Assembly (NCBI GenBank): GCA_964428055.1
Contig: CAYRWM010000038.1
Span: forward strand, 1 to 14,838
Direction: 5' to 3'
DNA from: CAYRWM01 sp964428055
GTDB lineage: Bacteria > Bacillota > Clostridia > Christensenellales > Christensenellaceae
Length of the DNA: 14,838 nt
The notes under the pieces were generated by a model that was not told the DNA's origin, ran no database searches, and saw only the letters and a list, made by a program, of their open reading frames with translations. Position 1 is the stretch's first letter. Each line of letters begins with the position of its first letter. Positions 1 to 7,847 of this stretch are shown here, one piece after another. Position numbers and translations under genes: made by a program.

Positions 1-181
1 CCTTGACCTTGAAATATCCGCCTATGTTCTTCCTTAATTGCTCCATGGCTATATCCGATCCTTTATTGACCGACATACCTATGAGCACAAGCGATGACAG
101 TATCACTATTATTATCAGCAGCAATACGGTCTTTCCTCTGTTACGGGCTATATACAGCCCGGCTCTTTTTATAAGAGACAT
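1..181 (-). CDS. FtsX/MacB-type ABC transporter permease, N-terminal 60 residues (runs off left edge)
   Basis: The start codon is at 179-181, behind a strong AAGGAGG site with 9 nt spacing. The visible protein opens MSLIKRAGLYIARNRGKTV, the same amphipathic N-terminus and R/K-rich pre-membrane segment as the other permeases here. TM1 follows at about residues 19-38, and then the first extracytoplasmic residues ending IGGYFKVK. It starts 24 nt after the stop of the 206-1711 permease, so the two are almost certainly co-transcribed. The last visible codons match those at the right edge of the window, which marks it as the closest paralogue of the 13620-14838 permease. Everything after about residue 60 (extracytoplasmic domain, TM2-4) is outside the window, so intactness cannot be judged. 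Family assignment rests on similarity to its neighbours. Confidence 0.8.
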   Translation of the reverse strand, partial: MSLIKRAGLYIARNRGKTVLLLIIIVILSSLVLIGMSVNKGSDIAMEQLRKNIGGYFKVK

Positions 182-205
182 GTTTTAGCCTCCTTCTTCC
201 TGGTG

Positions 206-1711
206 TTATTCAGACAATAAATCATAAGGCTTCTTTTTAAGAAGTTTCTTTGATGAAATCAAGACCGGAACCAAAAATAACGGGATACAGATAGCGGCAG
301 GGACTATACCTTCGGTAAAATCATATTCAAGATTAATGTCTGCATTTCCTTGTTTTGCAACGATATTCAGGTAATCGTCATAATACGCCTCATATCTGTC
401 GCCCTCTTCTTTTGAAAACGAATCATTCACAGCATTGCCTAAAGGTTGCATGAGCATACCTGAAATTATAACCGCTATTACAAACGCTATCACACTGGTT
501 ATCAATATCTCAAAAAGCATCTGCAAGAGTATTTCTTTTTTACCGATACCGTTTGCAAGAAGGATACCGGCTTCTCTTGATCTCTGTCTCGTCCGCATAA
601 TGATCAAAAGGAACACTGCAAAAAAGCATCCGATACCGGCCCCGATGGCAATCAGCAACCCCATATTCTTTATTCCATTAAGAGTATCCTTTATCGGCTG
701 ATAATCTGTATCGTCCTTGGTAACATCAACATAACCCCAACTGATACCATCGATCTGTTTCATATGCTCAATAATACTGTCTATCCCATTAGGATCATCC
801 ACAAAAAATGTTAGTTTTCTATAAACCAGATCCTTGCGCTCATTCGGTATGCTTCCATCAAGTTTTTCTATTTCTTTTTCGGTCAATGCATTAATAATAA
901 TCGTGTTTTCGGGCATTTCTTCTTCGACAGTATACTCGGATACTTCCATTTGAAAATTTATGCGGTAAATACCGACCACTTCCAGTTCAGTCTTAAACGG
1001 TTTGATCCAATCCAGATTGAAATATACGGCATCGATGTACTCCTTATTAAGATCCACAGGAACGGCATCTCCTATTTTAAGGTTGTTCCTTTTGGCAAAA
1101 TCTTCAGAAACAAGTGTTTTAAACTGATCATCTGGTAATAGATGTCTGCCTTCAATGACCTCAAATGCTCCGTTTCTGAACAGTTCATTCTTTTCACTTG
1201 AGGTGTTTATTAGCACATTAAGTGTTTGACGTGCATACTTTTCAAAGATTAAATCATCTTCCGTCATATTTGAGTTTATATAATCTTCATAATACTCGGG
1301 ATCGCTAATCAGTCTTGAGTAATCACGGGAAAAGAGCCCCTCCTTTACCTTAAGATCGGTATGCATGAGGCCCATACTTTCCCCGTTATATTCACTGATT
1401 CCATCGATCTGTAGTATCTCTTCGGCCATACTATCGGTCAAGCTAACTGGGCTATGATATTGTGGGGTGGTCGTACCGTCTTTTTCAACGACCTCTTCGG
1501 TCCAAAGACTCGGATCGTCTCTGTCAATTATCATTGTAAGATTAAAGGAATTGCACAGCGCATCCGTTACATTGTTTATTTCCTTGTCAGCCGAGCTTAT
1601 CATAGCCGATCCTATTATCAGTAAAATAAAGAATACTACCAAAATCAGGGTCAAGACTATCGTGGATTTGTTTCTTCTTAAATACAATAATGCTCTTTTG
1701 GGGATGTTCAT
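206..1711 (-). CDS. FtsX/MacB-type ABC transporter permease
   Basis: A 501-residue membrane subunit of a type VII (MacB/FtsX-like) ABC transporter. TM1 is at about residues 17-36, followed by a large extracytoplasmic MacB_PCD-like domain with the family pattern GRHLLPDDQFKTLVSEDFA and then ELEVVGIYRINFQ. TM2 is near 350-373, the cytoplasmic coupling segment RSREAGILLANGIGKKEI comes next, TM3 is near 396-420 and TM4 near 467-487. It ends with the usual basic tail and KKPYDLLSE. This is the most canonical of the complete permeases in the window. The ATG has GAGGATAATTGA upstream, and a TGTAAC-type ECF promoter lies 40-65 nt before the start. No ATPase gene adjoins it, so it must use one encoded elsewhere. 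The substrate is unknown; peptide export or antimicrobial-peptide defence is family-level speculation. Confidence 0.88.
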   Translation of the reverse strand: MNIPKRALLYLRRNKSTIVLTLILVVFFILLIIGSAMISSADKEINNVTDALCNSFNLTMIIDRDDPSLWTEEVVEKDGTTTPQYHSPVSLTDSMAEEILQIDGISEYNGESMGLMHTDLKVKEGLFSRDYSRLISDPEYYEDYINSNMTEDDLIFEKYARQTLNVLINTSSEKNELFRNGAFEVIEGRHLLPDDQFKTLVSEDFAKRNNLKIGDAVPVDLNKEYIDAVYFNLDWIKPFKTELEVVGIYRINFQMEVSEYTVEEEMPENTIIINALTEKEIEKLDGSIPNERKDLVYRKLTFFVDDPNGIDSIIEHMKQIDGISWGYVDVTKDDTDYQPIKDTLNGIKNMGLLIAIGAGIGCFFAVFLLIIMRTRQRSREAGILLANGIGKKEILLQMLFEILITSVIAFVIAVIISGMLMQPLGNAVNDSFSKEEGDRYEAYYDDYLNIVAKQGNADINLEYDFTEGIVPAAICIPLFLVPVLISSKKLLKKKPYDLLSE

Positions 1712-1749
1712 TCAATTATCCTCGCGAGGTCGCTTGTGCTTTATAAATA

Positions 1750-1777
1750 ATGAGTATTATCTATAGATTTTGTTACA
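1750..1777 (-). promoter_or_regulatory. Putative ECF-sigma promoter for the 206-1711 permease
   Basis: On the minus strand TGTAAC (1772-1777) is followed by 17 nt and CTCAT (1750-1754). The same TGTAAC with a 17/18-nt spacer and an STC core precedes the permeases starting at 3293 and 5062. TGTAAC is the published -35 of B. subtilis SigX; linking it to the sigma gene at 7110-7649 is inference. It sits about 40 nt upstream of the ATG in the 106-nt gap after the 1818-3293 gene, in which I see no terminator, so read-through could also contribute. Confidence 0.6.
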
Positions 1778-1817
1778 TTTATTCTTATATACTGCAAGAT
1801 CAAGGAAGCTGATTATT

Positions 1818-3293
1818 TTACTCCTTGTTTAATCTTTTAATTATTGCTCCGGATACAATAGAAGTTACGAGCAGCAGTATTGCTGCGAACACCGCAAAGA
1901 CCATAACATAATCGCCAGGACTATTGCTGATATCTATATCCGGTAATTCTCCTGCTGTTTGTGTTATCTCAATTCCAATTTTGGTTGATTCAACAGTATA
2001 GAGCTCGTCTGTGGTTTTCATTGAGGCCGTATCGGTAATCATTTCTTTAATCGGCCCGGATAGGAAATATGACAGGAGCAGCATGAACAAAAATGATATT
2101 AATATAATCATTATTATTTCAATTATCAGCTGCATTTTTATGTTCTTATTAACGAACCCTAAGTATGAATAGATTGACAGTTCCTTCTTTCTCGAACGAA
2201 GCTGCATCATAATGATGAACGCTGCTAAAATGCCACCGGCACCAAATGAAAGAAACAACATAAGAGAGGAGTAACCACCAACTGTTTCCAATGGCTTCAA
2301 TAACGATCTGTAGGTAGCATCATTCTTTTTAATACTGCAGAACTGCCAGTTTACACAATCCAAGTCCTTAACTTCTTGTATTATCCCATCAAGTTTTGAA
2401 GGACTGTCAACATAAAACTCAACTCTTGAGTATCCCGGGCCAGGAGTTAACCCCATGTGGGCATTTGATATACTTGTCAGTTGCTTCGCAGTATTTCTTG
2501 AAATGTATATAAAATTCTCGGGGTTTTCATTCTCCGGCGTATAGATTGAAGATTCAAGACTGAAATTAATCCTGTAAATACCCACGATCTCCAAGTCAAC
2601 AGGTTCACCAACTATCTTATCGGGATCGCCTGCCACATCAATACAAGTCTCTTTGATTTCAAGACTGATATGATCTCCGACATTTAAGCCATTCTTTTCA
2701 GCAAGTCTTTTGGAAACCATAGCTTCATTTGCGCCTTCTATGCTTATCATGCGGCCGCTATCCAATTCAAATGACCCGTTTTCAAAAAAAGCGTCATGTT
2801 CGGGATCTCTGTTACTGTAACAAGTGGCTGAACGACTCCAAATATAATCATCCCTATGCTCTTTAATAGCATCATCCCGATCATCAACAATATTCTTTTC
2901 GTACATATAGCCAAACAATCCGGGAAGAAGTTCAATGTTGCTAAAATAGTATACTCCACACCACCCGCCTTCATTGTATCCTTCCACACCTGAAACCGAA
3001 CAGATTTCTTCTATAGCTTCATCGACTATCTTAGGACCGGTATATATTCTGACAGTAGTGCCATCTTCTAATTCAATGACTTCCTCATCGGCGTCAAAAT
3101 CATCATAATTGCTCTCTATAATAAAACTTGATCCGTATTCCGACCTGACCTTTTCTGATTCCCTGTCAACACTTGACTTTATAGCAATCCCGTTCAGTGA
3201 TATGAGCATAAGAAAAGCAAGGATAATGACCAGAAGAATGGTTCTGGTCTTATTTCGGGAAATGTATAGAATAGCCCTCTTAAATATGCTCAT
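1818..3293 (-). CDS. FtsX/MacB-type ABC transporter permease
   Basis: A 491-residue permease starting MSIFKRAILYISRNKTRTI. I chose the ATG at 3291-3293 because AGGAGG sits 6 nt upstream and the N-terminus aligns with all paralogues; the open frame extends to 3371 but that part overlaps the predicted promoter. TM1 is at about residues 17-36. The extracytoplasmic domain contains GRMISIEGANEAMVSKRLA and VDLEIVGIYRINFSLE. TM2 is followed by the cytoplasmic RSRKKELSIYSYLGF segment, then TM3, a short extracytoplasmic stretch (ELPDIDISNSPGDY) and TM4. The C-terminus (IIKRLNKE) lacks the P-x-x-I/L-L motif seen at the end of the 206-1711 and 13620-14838 paralogues. It has its own terminator-promoter gap upstream, so it can be expressed independently of the 3536-5062 gene. 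Confidence 0.87.
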   Translation of the reverse strand: MSIFKRAILYISRNKTRTILLVIILAFLMLISLNGIAIKSSVDRESEKVRSEYGSSFIIESNYDDFDADEEVIELEDGTTVRIYTGPKIVDEAIEEICSVSGVEGYNEGGWCGVYYFSNIELLPGLFGYMYEKNIVDDRDDAIKEHRDDYIWSRSATCYSNRDPEHDAFFENGSFELDSGRMISIEGANEAMVSKRLAEKNGLNVGDHISLEIKETCIDVAGDPDKIVGEPVDLEIVGIYRINFSLESSIYTPENENPENFIYISRNTAKQLTSISNAHMGLTPGPGYSRVEFYVDSPSKLDGIIQEVKDLDCVNWQFCSIKKNDATYRSLLKPLETVGGYSSLMLFLSFGAGGILAAFIIMMQLRSRKKELSIYSYLGFVNKNIKMQLIIEIIMIILISFLFMLLLSYFLSGPIKEMITDTASMKTTDELYTVESTKIGIEITQTAGELPDIDISNSPGDYVMVFAVFAAILLLVTSIVSGAIIKRLNKE

Positions 3294-3334
3294 AACAACC
3301 TCCTGATTGGGTGAACTTAAACCCTTCAAATATA

Positions 3335-3363
3335 TAGACAACAAATATAGTACATTTGTTACA
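3335..3363 (-). promoter_or_regulatory. Putative ECF-sigma promoter for the 1818-3293 permease
   Basis: TGTAAC (3358-3363, minus strand) is followed by 18 nt and GTCTA (3335-3339). This is the best of the three SigX-like sites, because GTCTA resembles the CGTC-type -10 of ECF sigma factors. It lies about 10 nt beyond the terminator of the preceding unit and about 40 nt before the ATG. Confidence 0.65.
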
Positions 3364-3372
3364 CTGTGCAAC

Positions 3373-3399
3373 AGAAAATACCGCCCGAAACGGACGGTA
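3373..3399 (-). terminator. Rho-independent terminator after the 3536-5062 permease
   Basis: Read on the minus strand, TACCGTCCG (3391-3399), loop TTT and CGGGCGGTA (3379-3387) form a 9-bp RNA stem with one U-G pair, followed by a short U-run (UUUUCUGUU in the RNA, counting the first U after the stem). It lies about 137 nt past the stop of the 3536-5062 gene and just upstream of the next promoter. The U-tract is modest, so termination may be partial. Confidence 0.6.
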
Positions 3400-3535
3400 G
3401 ATTATTTAACTCTATGATAATCCTTTTGATATGATGGTTTAAAAGGAGCATCTTAACGCTTATATCTTCGTGTTATTATGATGTATCCAACCTGAACACC
3501 CCCTCATCCTACACAAAAACGTTATGGTTCTGCTA

Positions 3536-5062
3536 TTATTCCTCTCTTTTCTTTTTAACAGAAACAACTGTTGCCAGAATCACTACACCCTCTGTTATCG
3601 TGATCGTTACTATTACATCGCCAAAATCTATCTGGCCATTAAGGTCTAATTCTGTTTTTATATTCTTTTCCACTACCAAAAAATCGTTGGCATCTGCCGA
3701 TACTTCAAATTCTTCAGTTTCAGATGTTTTATCGTTTATGGTATCGGAAACAAATGCGCCCACAAAACCAGCCATACAGATTACAATTATGCACGCTATT
3801 AAAATGGCAATAGCGGACAGCAGCATATTCTCAAACACTCGCTGGTTAATAATAGACTTTTTAGTAATCCCTATAGAATGGTATATTGTCGCTTCTTTTT
3901 GTCTGCCCTTTGCATTTATGCCAATAAGCAAAAACAGAACTACTATGCAGCCAGTCGAGATAAGGATAATGAAGAACATTATCATATTTTTAAAATTATT
4001 GAGAGGCCTAGCAATTGCCTCATATTCCTCATTGTTCTTCTCTACATGATAGAATTGCCAGTCAAGTACATCGGATTCCTCAATATTTGATATGATATCG
4101 TCAATTTCATCCGGGTTTTCCACATAAAAGAATACTTCATCGACATTAAACTCATCATCTTCCTTATCCAAATAGACTCCTGCAAAATATCTCCAGTCAT
4201 GCTGATACTTTTTGTATGCTTCAAAATCCGTATAGATATAGTTCTCCGCCATATCTATTTCACAAGTAGACCATGAATTCTCTTGCTGGAAATTTATTTT
4301 ATATATTCCCACTACCTCCAGAGGAACCGGATCCTCAAATGAGCCGAAAGGATCCAGGTTCGGCTTATAAGCCATGTTATATTCGTTCATTTGTCTTGAC
4401 ATAATAGTATCTCCAATGTCAAGTCCACTGACCTTTGCCAAATCCTCGGATATTAAAGCAGTATACTTATCATTTTTTTGTATATGTCTCCCTTTAATAA
4501 GCTCAAACGCTCTTATTCTAAAGAAGTGATCCAGATATGACTCAACCGTAGGGTGAATAAAAACAGTATGTGACCATATTATTTCAGCATTTTTTGCCTC
4601 TTCGAGATATTCTTCGTATGACGAGCCACTCCGACTACCTTCTTCTTCATAAATCTTATCAATATCTTTGTAAAAGTGCGTATAAAAGCCCGGACAAAGA
4701 TCGATATCAAGTGTTACAAGTGCGCATGGATATTCAACATTGTATTTTGTAATCCTGTCATCAAGTTTCATTATCTCCTCGGCATGCTTAAGATAAAGCA
4801 TCGGGCCGATGTTCTCCGGAATACCGTCGCCGTTTGTATCAGCATAAAATGCTGAACTGTCGGCATACGGAATGGGGTCCTTTATGACGGAAAAACTTGT
4901 GGCCAGACTGCTTTTGTAATCCGCAACAGTACTGTCCACGCTTTTTATAAAGCTAAAACCGAATAATAGTGTCAGTGACAAAACGATAATGACAATTACG
5001 AGCAAAACGGATCTTGCCTTATTCTTGGTAATATATTTGATTCCTCTTGAAACAGCCCCCAT
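3536..5062 (-). CDS. FtsX/MacB-type ABC transporter permease with DTNGDG loop
   Basis: A 508-residue permease opening MGAVSRGIKYITKNKARSV. I preferred the ATG at 5060-5062 because TGGAGG precedes it by 5 nt and the N-terminus aligns with the paralogues; the frame is open to 5113, but that runs into the promoter. TM1 is at about residues 20-40. After it comes DTNGDG (about 75-80), resembling a Ca-binding DxNxDG loop, then the extracytoplasmic domain with KGRHIQKNDKYTALISEDLA and LEVVGIYKINFQQE. TM2 is followed by the cytoplasmic GRQKEATIYHSIGITKKSI, then TM3, an extracytoplasmic stretch and TM4. It ends KKKREE without the P-x-x-I/L-L tail and has two consecutive stops (TAA TAG). It is flanked upstream by its own terminator-promoter pair. 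Confidence 0.87.
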   Translation of the reverse strand: MGAVSRGIKYITKNKARSVLLVIVIIVLSLTLLFGFSFIKSVDSTVADYKSSLATSFSVIKDPIPYADSSAFYADTNGDGIPENIGPMLYLKHAEEIMKLDDRITKYNVEYPCALVTLDIDLCPGFYTHFYKDIDKIYEEEGSRSGSSYEEYLEEAKNAEIIWSHTVFIHPTVESYLDHFFRIRAFELIKGRHIQKNDKYTALISEDLAKVSGLDIGDTIMSRQMNEYNMAYKPNLDPFGSFEDPVPLEVVGIYKINFQQENSWSTCEIDMAENYIYTDFEAYKKYQHDWRYFAGVYLDKEDDEFNVDEVFFYVENPDEIDDIISNIEESDVLDWQFYHVEKNNEEYEAIARPLNNFKNMIMFFIILISTGCIVVLFLLIGINAKGRQKEATIYHSIGITKKSIINQRVFENMLLSAIAILIACIIVICMAGFVGAFVSDTINDKTSETEEFEVSADANDFLVVEKNIKTELDLNGQIDFGDVIVTITITEGVVILATVVSVKKKREE

Positions 5063-5098
5063 ATGGCCTCCAGTAATAGCAATAAACCTTTTATTATT

Positions 5099-5127
5099 AA
5101 GAGAACACACCACACTCTTTTGTTACA
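5099..5127 (-). promoter_or_regulatory. Putative ECF-sigma promoter for the 3536-5062 permease
   Basis: TGTAAC (5122-5127, minus strand), 18 nt, then CTCTT (5099-5103). It starts 4 nt beyond the poly-T tail of the upstream terminator and lies about 37-65 nt before the ATG. Hexamer and spacing match the site before the 1818-3293 gene. Confidence 0.62.
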
Positions 5128-5130
5128 TCC

Positions 5131-5167
5131 GCAAATAAAAAAGCATGCAACTCATTTGCTGCATGCT
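5131..5167 (-). terminator. Rho-independent terminator after the 5197-6666 permease
   Basis: On the minus strand AGCATGCA (5160-5167), a 10-nt loop and TGCATGCT (5142-5149) form a perfect 8-bp stem followed by a TTTTTATTTG tail. It begins 30 nt past the stop of the 5197-6666 gene. It would end the sigma / TM protein / permease operon. Confidence 0.75.
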
Positions 5168-5196
5168 GAAAAAGATGCCTTCTTAAGCGAAAAACA

Positions 5197-6666
5197 CTAT
5201 TTATTTTTTCTCATCTTTCCGGCTATAAGAGATACTATAATGACCGCCCCGGCACATACCGCTATGGAAGTTACAGTCTCTTCAACACCAATGCCCAAAT
5301 CAAGATCAATATCTCCGTCCAAACCCTCCGCAACCTTCAGGTCATAATCAGAATCATAATAATAAGTATATCCGCCATCCTGACCGTCTGACAACTCGCA
5401 GATCTTCCTTTCAACGTTGCCTGTTATGGGATTGACCAAGCTGGCTGCAATAATAATGCCTATTACAATACCGATAGCGCAGGCTATAAGTGACCTTATA
5501 ACAAGATGTTTGCAGTCTGCTGAGCTATATCTGTCGGAATCATCCGGGTCTTTGCATTTGGCTGCACGTACCATGACCAGGACAATACAGAGTGCAAAGA
5601 TACAAGCCGCTGAGATCAGGACCATAAACAGGGATGTTATATTGGAAACAATATCCAGCGGAATGACTTTGCCCGCATAATCAGCATCGTTTACTCGAAT
5701 ATCATAGAAAGAACTGTTGACTCCCAGGATCTTCCTAACTTCTGCTATCAGGCTATCCATGTCAACCGAGCCGTCCGTAAATACAGTTATGGAATCAAAA
5801 TTATCCGCTTCGGCATCCCTGTCGCTGTTCTTATACTGCAGAGCATCTTTTCTCCAATCAGACATCGTCTTGGTGTCCGTGAACATCAGGTTATCAGCAT
5901 ATTCCGTCTCTAATACGACTGAATCTCCTCCCTGATCAATATTTGCCTTAAATATACCCACAACTTCTAGGGAAACAGGTTCGCCTACAGTTTCATCCTT
6001 CGTGTCATCGAATTCAATCATATATGCCTTCATCTCAGGCTCAAAACTGTCGCCTATATTAAGACCGTTCTGCTCGGCAATATAATCCGATATAATGACA
6101 ACATTCTCATCACTGCTTTGTATATGCCTGCCCCCAACGAGTTCAAAAGCCCCTGTCCTGAAATAATCACAGTTTTCGGATTCTGATACCGAATAGAAAT
6201 TCGTTATATTCTGCCAGTTCTTTGCTTCTTCAATATCTGCCAGTATTCCGGCATCCTTTTCCTCATCCGGCAGAGATGAGTATGCATCAATCATTTCTTT
6301 ATATAGTCCGTGTCTGAGTTCAATATTTGAATTGATACTCAGCCTGTTCTGAAGGTTACATCCTGAAACACCGGGCAGACACATTATCTCCTCTGCTGTA
6401 TCCATATCAAGACGCGGACCGATATATTCGAGTTTACCGTCACCGTTTTCATCGATAAAAACCCAATCCGGATTTATGTAGTCCAGTGTTATCACGAAAC
6501 CGGTCGCAAGGCTGTTTTTGTATTCCTGAGCCTTCTTTGCAGTACCGTTTACAACAGCAGCTGAAAGAGCGATGCTAAGAGCAAAAAAACATACAACAAC
6601 TATCAGGATTATAAACCTGCATTTATTATGTGATATACCGGTAAATGCACTTTTGAATCTATTCAT
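5197..6666 (-). CDS. Divergent FtsX-type permease lacking the canonical coupling segment
   Basis: A 489-residue permease opening MNRFKSAFTGISHNKCRFI, with TM1 at about residues 17-37. A DENGDG loop follows (72-77), then a MacB_PCD-like domain with VGGRHIQSSDENVVIISDYIA and SLEVVGIFKANIDQ. TM2, TM3 and TM4 are all present. Between TM2 and TM3 every paralogue has an R-x-x-E...G segment; here the stretch is AKCKDPDDSDRYSSADCKH, about five residues shorter, with the E and G missing. That segment contacts the ATPase in MacB/FtsX transporters, so this protein may couple poorly or serve as a sensor; this is inference. It is the permease nearest the sigma gene, 30 nt after the TM protein, and is followed by a terminator, so sigma, TM protein and this permease form one operon. 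Confidence 0.85.
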   Translation of the reverse strand: MNRFKSAFTGISHNKCRFIILIVVVCFFALSIALSAAVVNGTAKKAQEYKNSLATGFVITLDYINPDWVFIDENGDGKLEYIGPRLDMDTAEEIMCLPGVSGCNLQNRLSINSNIELRHGLYKEMIDAYSSLPDEEKDAGILADIEEAKNWQNITNFYSVSESENCDYFRTGAFELVGGRHIQSSDENVVIISDYIAEQNGLNIGDSFEPEMKAYMIEFDDTKDETVGEPVSLEVVGIFKANIDQGGDSVVLETEYADNLMFTDTKTMSDWRKDALQYKNSDRDAEADNFDSITVFTDGSVDMDSLIAEVRKILGVNSSFYDIRVNDADYAGKVIPLDIVSNITSLFMVLISAACIFALCIVLVMVRAAKCKDPDDSDRYSSADCKHLVIRSLIACAIGIVIGIIIAASLVNPITGNVERKICELSDGQDGGYTYYYDSDYDLKVAEGLDGDIDLDLGIGVEETVTSIAVCAGAVIIVSLIAGKMRKNK

Positions 6667-6696
6667 AGCCTTGGCTCCGTCGACTTCTTAAACCTT

Positions 6697-7098
6697 TTAT
6701 AAGTTCTTTATATTGTTCATTATATTGGTTACTGCCGCCTTTTCTATCTCACGCTCCGTATCAACATCAGTATACTTCTTGGCCGCCTTTATAATCGGGC
6801 TTTCGTCTTTCTGGGCTATCACAGCCGGAAGTTCTTTGGACGGATTGAAAAAACTGCCGGCATATAATCCGGAAATAACAAACGCAACGGCAAGGGCACA
6901 AGAAGTGATTGCAATTGGTACGGCAAAATTCCTCCGCCTGCTTTTATCTTCCGCGCCCCACGAAGCATATGCTTTCTCAAGCGCTCTCGTGCGAATATCT
7001 TTGAGCCTTGTTTCTTCTGCAGGAGACATCTGTATGCTGTCATCCCTGTCAACGATGTTCCTGCTTACTATCTCCCTAAGCTTTTTACTCTTTCTCAT
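6697..7098 (-). CDS. Single-TM protein in anti-sigma position (putative anti-sigma factor)
   Basis: A 133-residue protein. I chose the ATG at 7096-7098 because GAGGA lies 8 nt upstream; a TTG five codons earlier (7111-7113) has no good site. It has a basic, charged cytoplasmic N-terminus of about 57 residues containing SPAEETRLKDIRTRALEKAYASW. One transmembrane helix spans about residues 58-83 (NFAVPIAITSCALAVAFVI region), and an extracytoplasmic tail of about 50 residues follows. There is no His/Cys zinc-anti-sigma motif and I do not recognise a named family. It starts 11 nt after the ECF sigma stop, and the cytosolic-TM-outside layout fits an anti-sigma factor, but the role rests on position and topology only. 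A permease follows 30 nt downstream in the same operon. Confidence 0.72.
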   Translation of the reverse strand: MRKSKKLREIVSRNIVDRDDSIQMSPAEETRLKDIRTRALEKAYASWGAEDKSRRRNFAVPIAITSCALAVAFVISGLYAGSFFNPSKELPAVIAQKDESPIIKAAKKYTDVDTEREIEKAAVTNIMNNIKNL

Positions 7099-7109
7099 TT
7101 TGACCGTCC

Positions 7110-7649
7110 TCAATCCCTGTCTTTTTCCCCGATGAGATTTCTCATCTTCTTAAGCAGCCTTGAATGAAAAACTCTTAAGTTGAGTTGCGTATCACCTGTG
7201 ATTTCAGAGATCTCTTTATAGTTTAGAGAATTGAAATAGAATAGTGTTACAAAGAGGGTCTCCCTGTCATTCAGTTTTTCTAACGCTTCTTTTATAAGTT
7301 TTTCATTGTCAATATTCTCAATCTGACGCTCAAGCAGGTTTATATCCCTGTCTGAATAAAGTATATCCTTCTCTGCGGTGTCAAACACTTTGTAATACGG
7401 CGTCTCTTTGCAGTGTTTCTTCATATATGAGATCGCATGCCGCTTAACGATAGTCCAGAACCAGCTCTTGAACTTGCTCTTGTCCCTGAGCTGGTAAAAG
7501 TGCTCAATGGCAATAACAAGACACTCACTCAAAATATCCTCTGTAAAACCGGCGTTGTTTGAGAATCTCTTTAAATAATTGTATATGCTTTTTTCGATAG
7601 GTTGATACAGGCTCATAAAGAGCTCTTCATCAAACTTTTCTTTTTTCAT
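7110..7649 (-). CDS. ECF-type (sigma-70 family) RNA polymerase sigma factor
   Basis: A 179-residue sigma factor with only regions 2 and 4. Region 2 (about 13-80) contains IYNYLKRFSNNAGFTEDILSE and KFKSWFWTIVKRHAISYMKKH. Region 4 (about 122-173) contains LNDRETLFVTLFYF, YKEISEITGDT and a recognition helix LRVFHSRLLKKM. I chose the ATG at 7647-7649 because region 2 begins soon after it. Its ribosome site is poor, and an ATG at 7614-7616 behind GAAGAG is an alternative. The frame is open to 7796 but the extra 49 residues look non-coding. It heads an operon with the putative anti-sigma protein and a permease, and the TGTAAC promoters at 1772, 3358 and 5122 are its likely targets. No TGTAAC site precedes its own gene, so direct autoregulation is not evident. 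Confidence 0.88.
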   Translation of the reverse strand: MKKEKFDEELFMSLYQPIEKSIYNYLKRFSNNAGFTEDILSECLVIAIEHFYQLRDKSKFKSWFWTIVKRHAISYMKKHCKETPYYKVFDTAEKDILYSDRDINLLERQIENIDNEKLIKEALEKLNDRETLFVTLFYFNSLNYKEISEITGDTQLNLRVFHSRLLKKMRNLIGEKDRD

Positions 7650-7766
7650 CCGTTTTTTCAAAAGATTAGAACAACTAATGGCTAAAAAAGCAGAAAATAT
7701 TAAAGTAAATGCCGTCTTAAGTTCTTCAAATGTTGCTATTGTTGCCGTGATCTTACACTTATAAAC

Positions 7767-7775
7767 AGTATAACA
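7767..7775 (-). promoter_or_regulatory. Candidate extended -10 promoter for the sigma operon
   Basis: The minus strand carries TGTTATACT, an extended -10 (TGn-TATACT), about 118 nt before the chosen sigma start. The hexamer 17 nt upstream (TGCTCA) is a poor -35 match. Weak call: the sequence also fits chance in AT-rich DNA. Confidence 0.35.
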
Positions 7776-7847
7776 TACGCACACGGAATTGAGCATATGA
7801 ACCTGCCGCGTAAATCAGCAAATCAGTAAACAAAAGCATGCCGGTTA

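Larger units (their letters stand above)
3294..3535. other. 242-nt gap holding a terminator and promoter; remainder unexplained
   Basis: Between two leftward permease genes. It contains the terminator at 3373-3399 and the TGTAAC-type promoter at 3335-3363. The stretch 3400-3535 has no credible gene on either strand. Its only structure is a weak 7-bp inverted repeat (3421-3427 with 3441-3447, 13-nt loop) without a T-run on either side, which I do not call functional. Confidence 0.5.

Noticed and set aside
3294..3371. Longer N-terminus for the 1818-3293 permease
   Set aside because: The extra 26 residues do not align with paralogues, overlap the predicted promoter, and the internal ATG has a strong AGGAGG site.
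5063..5113. Longer N-terminus for the 3536-5062 permease
   Set aside because: The extension runs into the promoter -10 region and the internal ATG has TGGAGG and aligns with paralogues.
7650..7796. Longer sigma factor of 228 residues
   Set aside because: The 49 extra residues are hydrophobic and unlike ECF N-termini; region 2 fits the later ATG, although its ribosome site is weak.
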